DNA of 64,000 nt from the NCBI GenBank assembly GCA_903813345.2, contig CAIIXF020000012.1, positions 28,596,684 through 28,660,683 of the forward strand, written 5' to 3'. Source of the stretch: Owenia fusiformis. Taxonomy: Eukaryota; Annelida; Polychaeta; Sabellida; Oweniidae. This document shows positions 52,101-61,100 of the stretch, piece after piece (the first letter of the stretch is position 1; each line of letters opens with the position of its first letter). The notes under the pieces are model-generated. The model was not told the DNA's origin, searched no databases, and saw only the letters and a program-made list of their open reading frames with translations. Made by a program: the position numbers and the translations under genes.

Positions 52101-55100
52101 AACCAGAAAATTAATAAGACTTTTTCTCATTGTACAAAAATCAAAACTTGGAAAAGTTACCTAGAACTAGTTACCTATAAGGCAATCTACTGAATGCAAA
52201 TATTTTAGAAAATTTCAAGGCAATCATGTTTTCAACCTTTGTCTTGAATCACAATATCACTCTACTATACCTAACCCCTAGAAATGCATAAGATACTCTG
52301 TTTGTCTAATTGAATTGTATAATATATTTTTGAAAGTGTCTTATTAACATCTAATAACCAATAAACCATTAAACCAATAAACCATTAATAAGGAACAGAC
52401 ACATAAAAACAAATTACATAATCATTACTAATAAGTCAAATGGGTTGCTCATGAACACCAAATGCAAGGTATAGAGTGATATACTGCACATACTTATTCT
52501 TATCAAATTCACTTTATCTTTAAGTGTGGACCATAATCTTGTTCATAAATAAATAGAAACTACATGTACATGCATTAAAATCTGCACTTTATATGCCTTT
52601 AAAGCTCCACAGACACGACAAAGAACGGTGTATACTGAATGAACTGATTCACATATAAATAGAAGCTGCATACGGTTTAATACTGCTTTGTACATTATCC
52701 ATTTAAACATCAATATACGAGCAGGAAATGAATGGAGAAATTTCGTCCATGGGATTTCCAGTTTTCTGATACATGGTCGTTCATGGAATTTCCAGTTTTC
52801 TGATACATGGTCGTTCATGGAATTTCCAGTTTTCTGATACATGGTCAGAGTAATGGAGTGAAATAAGTGTTATTTGGACTAAACTAAAAAGAGGGAATAT
52901 AAGACGAACCACAGAGGAAGATATACCTACAGACATGACAGATAGAGCTGACATGGCTAGTGAAAGCACTAAGATAGATATGTGAGTATAAAGTATAATG
53001 CATATGCAATGATTAAAACAATACAGACAAACCATTGTGAGTCAATAACATAATTTATTCCATAATAACATGTTTTCCCTGGGAAATAAACAGGGAATAG
53101 AATTGGTATTCACAAAATTCCGTATCAGATCCCGTATCAGCCAAAATCCTGGGGATTTCTCTTGATCCTTTCATCTTTCGTCCTATTTTAAAACTCATTA
53201 ATAAAAGCTGAACATGTTATATGATAAATCAAATTGTATAATTTTATATCAACATCATTGGATGATGACAAATCGAACTTGAAAATGAATAAGTTTCAAA
53301 AAAATTATCATGGAATAAATAGGTTATTGATGGTCGTGATGGAATATGAACTTTTTCTTCCAGAAAATATTATATTACCCTCGGAAAGTATCATATTGAC
53401 ACTCGGGCTGTTGTCCTCGGTCAAAATGATATTTTCCTTGGCCAATATCATATTTTCCCTTGGAATAAAATTTATATTCCAACCCTCCCTTAAAATAACC
53501 TCTATATCCTCTCGAAGTTTTGCCTCGCCTATCTAAAATGACATTGCCTAGCCTACCTTTTCAGAAGGGAACGATTGAATAGAGAACACTAAATAAATGA
53601 ATTGTTATGCCAACAGCAAATCTTCAAAATTATTTTCTTTATTTCAGATTGAATTTTGATGATCGTTTTGCCAGAGGTCAAAGAGAATATGAACATGGCA
53701 GGTTTATAAATGCTGAAAAAGAATATGCAAATGCATTAAAACTTGCCAGTGACAAGAAGGAGACGAGCACATGTCTTGAAGCACTTGGGGACATCTACTT
53801 GGAATACGGGAAACATCGAAATGATAGAATATGCCTGTTAAAAGCAAGTGCTCTTTATAATGGTGCAAAGGTGAGGTTGAACACTGAAGATTTACAGCTG
53901 GATGTACTGAAGACAAAAATCGCAAATATTGAATGTGTAATGTTGGAACTGTTGGGAAATCTCAAAGATGGCTCCAATGTTAAATCAGATGAGAAAACAC
54001 AGATTTACAAATCCACACTTGATGAGATACGAACAAACACAGAGAAAATGCTCAATGATATCAGCGCAACTGGACCTTATGATGCAAAAGCTGATATCTC
54101 TACAACTGAGAGAATCAATGCAGAGTCCAAACACACTGAAAAGGTTATATGTGTTGCAACTACACTTGTTGAAAGAATGAAGGCAATGATACAAGAAATG
54201 GTGAATGATTGTTTGAACAATATGGAACCAATGACCTTTCCATGGGCATTAATTGGCCTAGGTTCCTTCTCACGTCATGAGATGACGCCATACTCTGATA
54301 TCGAATTTGCTGCTCTAATTGGTGAGGGTTCAGATACGCCACAAAACAAAGCAAAACTTGCCGCTTTATGTGACTTCTTCGAACTCAAAGTCATTAACCT
54401 TGGAGAGACAATTATTCCAGCTATGGGTGTTGAATCCCTAAATGACTATTCCGAGGGTGGGGAAAACTGGTTCTACGATTCAATCACACCACGAGGATTC
54501 TCATTTGATGCTGATATGCCAAAAGCGTGTAAGTTTCCGAGAGGTCTGGGAGGAAATGAACTCATCCAGACCCCATCAATGATGGCTAACATACAGAACC
54601 TTAACTCCTTTGGCCCCGATGGTTTGGCAGAAGTGCTCACCTCAGCAACATTTATAATGGGAGAAGAGACCTTATATGATGACTACATCATCCAATTGAA
54701 AGAATCATTAAAAACTGGGAATACTGGACAAAAGAGAGCACTAACGACAATAAGAGAAGACAATATCAAATATGGAACACCATTTCTGGGAGATGGAAGC
54801 GAAGGGAATATATTCCATGTGAAAAGGGAAATCTTCAGATTCCCAAGCTTAATGATTATGAATCTTGGGATGTACTTTGGGGTAGTGAGCAAGCCTCCAT
54901 GGGAGATCATATCTGAACTGGAGTCCATGGGAGTATTATCAAGAGATATTGCACACAACCTAATGGTCCTGTGGGCAATAGGCAACCAACTAAGACTACA
55001 AACGTATTGTGCCATTAAAGCACAGCGTGACAACATCGCAGTTAGAGAAAAGTTTAAGTCAACTACAGAAGATGGAACCACACTGATTGATGACGATTCT

Positions 55101-58100
55101 ACATTTTATCTGCACAATACGGATATCATCACAAGATTCTATAAATCGGCTGTACCATTAGAAACAATCATGGATACCTTTACACTGACAAACACAGTGA
55201 CGGGAAAATGTTTTGAGGAAAATGCGATGATTGATGGCCTCGTTTACATGCGATTACTGAGGTACACAGATGCTGTAACATCCTTCAGCAAGGTTTTGGA
55301 AGAAACACCGCATGATATGATTACATTGTCTTACTTATGTACTGTTTATTGTGCGATGAATGAAAATGATAAAGCTTGTGCGATAAGTAAGAGTGCAATT
55401 GAATATGCCGAAAAAAATGATGTGGACCAATCACTCATTCTCCGTATGAAGTGCCAACTTGGACTTGCTAATCTTTATACATATGGTGACTATAAATTGG
55501 CCAACAAACTTTTTCATGAGTTGCTAGATAATGATGTGATAATTCCAAATAAACTGGACCATGGGACTCTCCTCCTAAACCTTGCCTATTCTTACAGTGG
55601 CATGGGAAATGCCGACAAATCAATAGAACTCAATCGGAAAGCAATAGCTGTTATGGAAGGAAATGACAGTTCTACACTAGCAGTAGCCTATAACAATCTT
55701 GGGACTACCCTTGCGCGTGAAAAGAAAGACACAAAAAATGGTTTACAATACCTGCAAAAGGCCTTAATGATGAGGTACAGATTGTTCGGCAATGTTCCAA
55801 ATGTTGTCATCAAAGAGAACCTATATCTACTAGCACATGTCTGGTTTCAACTCGGAAACGTCCAAAGAGGTAAACAAATGGCGATTGAAAGCTATGAAAT
55901 GCAGAAACATCTTCAAAAAATCAACAACGTCAAGGAAGATCCTACGTGGAATTTGAATATCATCGGCTACGCTTACCTCAAGACTTATGAAAATGAACAG
56001 GCAATAGAGTACTTTAAAGAAGCCATTGCGATAAAACTTGCTTCTCCATCAGAGCATCAACGACAATATTCCGAACTGCTGGCAATACTGTACAACAATC
56101 TGGGATACTCCTACCACAACAGTGGGGATATTAACGCAGCTTTGAAAAACTACGAAAAGGCGCTTGAATGGATGATTGATACTCAAACGGAGTTCTTCTC
56201 TCTTTATGGTTACTTTTCTTTGAAAGCAAGGATACTGTACAATATAGGCAATGCTCACATCAAACAGGGCGAGTATAGAAAAGCCATTGACAACCTTCAG
56301 AGATCTACAGAACTCAGAGATGAACATGTTGACGTTGATACGTTTGAGGCACTTGACCTTGTAATGTCTGTATCTGCACTCGCAACCACACTATCTTTAC
56401 AAGGGGGTCTACCCGAGGCTTCAGTTCAACTTACCCGCTCATTAAAGCAATTGGATAACATTCCAGATGAACAAAAAACATCATACCTAGACATGGGGAA
56501 AATTTATAACAAAATTGGGACAGCGTCTCGTGTATTAAACAACCACAAAGAAGCAATGGTATACCACCAGTTAGCTTTAGATACAGCAAGGCAGATATAT
56601 GGGAAGGATACAGAATCACTAATACTCCTGGCAGAGGTACAGGTTGAACTGCATGAAAAGCCTGGTACAGTCAAACATAATTTAACGTGTGCTACCAAAA
56701 TGTTGAATGCAATGCACAAAGGCCAGTCACATCCTGATTTGGAGTACATTGATAAACTCTTGTCTAAATTGGAGACTTAGACACTCATTATCACCGATAA
56801 TACAAGACAACACTCTACTATACCTTGCATTTGGTGTTCATGAGCAACCCATTTGGCTTATTAGTAATAATAATGTTATTTGTTTTTATTTGTCTGTTCC
56901 TTATTAATGGTTTATCGGATGACGTTTGATGTCAATAAGGTCCTTTCAAAAATATACTAAACAATACAATTAGACAAACAGAGTATATTATGCATTTCTA
57001 GGGTTTAGGTATAGTAGAGTGGACAAGGTATTAACATGCAAAATATCAACACTTGTCATTTGTTACAGATGCTGACCAACAAACATCAACCATCAAACAC
57101 TGTTCACAAAAAACTTGGAGAGTGGAGACTGTAACAATAATATGTCACTACTTCTGGTGGTGGCATAACATATTGTAACTTTATGAAGTAACAAATCGAG
57201 CCTTGTAAAATACATTTTCTTAATATATGATATATAAAAAAATATGTCTGTATTGACTCTCTGATGGAATAACATAACATGTCTAATCATTCATCTATTT
57301 AGATTTTTTGAGATTGTAACGAAATACTGCAGTGTCTTACTTAAAAGTTATTTGAACTAAAAATAATATAAAACAGGAAAGGAAACTATTAAACGATAAA
57401 TTATAATCCCCAAAAAATGACAAATTCTTTTGATAGCTTAATGATTGCAGCCTATATCAGCTGTACCTGAAAATGGTCAGACTAAAGACTTTTGGGTACA
57501 AATCAAGTCAAAAGCTAGCACTTATCAAAAATATCAATGTTGCATAGATACACATTAAAGATGGCGTTAAACTTTTATCGATACCTATTTGACATGTTTA
57601 ATGTCATATCAAAAGTGTGATGAAATAATATTTTATGACACTGGATATGACAAAAATATATATCAAAACACACTTTACTCATGGTATTTAGTCCCTAACT
57701 CCTCTTATTCCAATTTTATAACTTCAGATATTTGAAGCCTTTATTTTTGCAAATTTTTTCACAGTACTAAGGTCTACACATATCAGCTATGTCTGTTTGA
57801 TAAAATTAATAGCTGTATTGGTTCATTTAAAAATATATCCAGATCAAAACTTCTTACTTTTTAAAAATTTCAGAGGTTTCCTTTAATTTTAACATGTAGA
57901 GGATGGACTATAAAATATGTCATAAGGCATTACCAAATTTCACCACCCACCATTTGTTACAGATGCTAACCAATGAACATCATCCACAAAAACTTTGGAG
58001 ATATTATTGTCTTCACCACTTCTGATGGTGATGAAAAAAGCCTTATCACTGGTTCAAAAATAATTCCGATGAAACAAACATTTTAAAACTAACCTGTAGA

Positions 58101-61100
58101 GAGACATATGGTTCTTGGAAGGCATATTTATATATCCAATCAGATTCAATATCCAACTCCATATCTTCAGCTGGTTGGACGGGCACACCACGTATCTGGA
58201 ACCTCTCGGGTGTATCAGCCAATCGGATTTTGTTATCCGAATCAGTAAAATGTCCACGTTCTAACTCTGATGGTTCATAAATCTCAAAAATTGACTTTTT
58301 TAGAGTTTTCTTTTTCTTCTTTCGTTCCTTTCGTTCTAAACCACCTTCTTCATCTTCGTACTGGAATAGAACAATTGAAAAGATATACAAAAGGATTAGT
58401 TAATGTTATAAAAATATGTAAGAAATAAGTGAAATCATGGGTCATTCCCCCAAGGATACAGCAAATGAAAACACAGAATGAACTTTTACAAGTGACATTG
58501 TTCTCCCTTAAGATCTTTTCTCAGCTCAATATAACAATTTTCATAAATTAGGAAATTTTGGTAAAAAACAACTTCAGAAAATTGCCTGTTGCTAATGAAA
58601 CATTGCCTGTTGCTAATGAAACTGCCACATTTCTTACCTCTTCTTCTTCACTGTCATACTCATCACTTCCACCATATTCTTCCATCTCATCAAAGTCAAA
58701 ATCAACTCCAAATATATCCTGGGCTTCTTGTAGAGCACTGTAAATTGAGAACAAAATCATTGTGATGGTTGTTATTTTGACCTAACTGTTTAATCCAGAA
58801 AGAATTGTAGTTGGGTCAAAAAACCTATCCCTGAAAACACTGACCAATTTATGTCCACGCCAAAACAAAAAAAAACATGGATTAAAAATAATACCCTTGG
58901 CTTCTTCAAGAGCACTGTAAATCAATAATTGCTGTGGTTGTTATTTTTTTGGGGGAGGGGGGCGATAGTTTAATCCAGGAATAAGAGCAGAACTGTAGTT
59001 CAGGGTCAACAAAATACTACTGAAAACACTGACCAATTTATGCCACGCCAAAACAAAAAAACATGGATTTGGCTTTTGTAGAGCACTGTAAATCAATAAT
59101 TGTTGAGGTTGTTTTTTGTTTTTGTTTTTTGGGGAGTGGGGGGTGATAGTTTAACCCAGGAATGAGAGCAGAACTGTAGTTCAGGGTCAACAACCTACTC
59201 CTGAAAACACTGACCAATTTATGCCCACACCAAAAAATGGATTAAAAAGTAATGTGACGGTATAAACTTTCTGAAAATTGATATTGCATAAAGTTGTTTC
59301 TATAACCAGATTTATGCCATAACATTTCTAATTGTGAAAGATGTCTGACTTTGGTACATGGCTTCCTTGGACAATTCTAACACAAGGCATTAACATGCAA
59401 AATGTCACTACCTGCTATTTGTTACAGACACCGAATGCCAAACAAACAGTGACCACCAAACGCTGAACACCAACTGCCGAACACCATCCACAAAAAGTTG
59501 GGAGACCATAATATGTCACCCCTTCCAGTGGTTATTTCTAACAAGACCAAGGTGACTTGAAATAATACCAGGCATTAATATGCCAAATGTCACCACCTGC
59601 CAATAGTTACAGATGCCGAACACCAACCATCAAACATAAAAATTGATCCTTGGTTGGAAATTCCAGATCGTTGCCATGGCATGTTGCATATGACAAATGT
59701 AATTCTAAAATAGCTGTATGAACTTACGCATCGCCGTGTATCTTGACTTTCTTCTTTTTCTGTTTGCTCATTGGTTGTCCTTCCTCGTCAACGATAAAGT
59801 CATCCACATCTGCAATATTCAAGAAATGTCAAATTGAAAAATAAATTCAGATAAGAATATGGCATTGCCATGGAGGGAACCATCTTTAATATTTAATAGA
59901 CTCAAAATATAACGACTTTTTTAGAAAAATATTACATTATGCTCAGTATACAAATTGTGAAATTTTATTGACTTCGACAATGGTTAAGAATTTGATTGAG
60001 AAGAGATAGAATTCGACTCATTTAGTTCAAATAAAAAATACTTTTCCGGGGGGAAGCAAAGAAGTTTGACAAGGTTTAGTGAATGTGATTGGCCAAAAAA
60101 TAATATCCCACGTACCAGATTCTTCTTCAGAGCCCTCTAAATCACCAAACTCCGTCCCAGTTTCTTGGGCAGGTGGTCTTCGTGGTTTTTCTTGTATAAG
60201 AGGTTCCTCTTCATCATCAGCACCATCAAAGATCTCATTGGCAATTGCATCACGGTCATCCTTATCTTCTTCTTTACCCGATTCGTCATCAGATGACATC
60301 ATTTTAATACGTTTGCGTTTTTGCTGCAAAATAATTCAATTGTCAATAGGGATTGAACATATCCCCAAAACTGGAGCCAGTGATCTCCCCAGCATTAAAG
60401 CAAGTGGGCGCAGTACCCACCTGAGATTTGAGAAACAGGCTTGCACCCACCTAAAAAATCCATTTGCAACAACTTGAAAATGAGAAAAATCATAAAAAAA
60501 TGGGCATATTTTTGACCAATTTCAGTGTGAATTGTGAAAATGAGTATTTTGCACCCTTGAGAAAAAATCCTGGAGAGATCACTAGGAGCCCCTGCCAGTC
60601 CTTGTCTCTGACAAGACCAAGGTGACTGGAAATAATACCAGGCATTAACATGCAAAATGTCACCTCAGATGCTGAACACCAACCACCAGACACCAACTGC
60701 TAAGTGCCATCACAAAGTTGGTGACCATAACAATATGTCACCATCAAAAATTGAACATGGAAACAGTTGCGAAAACTCTTCAAACCATCTGGCCATTTTG
60801 AAAAAAGTCTGAGAAAATCATATCCAGCTAAGGGGCGGGGTCAAAATATCGATGTTCATATGGAGACGAAAGTACTTTCGCGAGGGGGGAGGGGGTTTTT
60901 GGGCACTTTCGTTGACCAAAAAAACATCGATAATTCGGATCTGATATACAAAAAATAATTGGACTTACCCACTTTTTCTGGCGCTATGTTCTGATAAAAA
61001 GGCTTGTTTTCAATAGTTCGTGAGCTTTTTTGTGTGATAGGTCCAAAATATCGGTAGATAAAGACGATAATTCGATCATTTTTCAAATAAATTCCGTACT

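Noticed and set aside
54683-55081. Minus-strand frames inside the TPR gene exon
   Set aside because: Antisense shadows of a clearly coding exon; no domain support.
52258-57026. Composite transposon carrying the TPR gene
   Set aside because: Each flanking MITE appears to have its own target duplication, so joint insertion is not supported; kept only as an observation.
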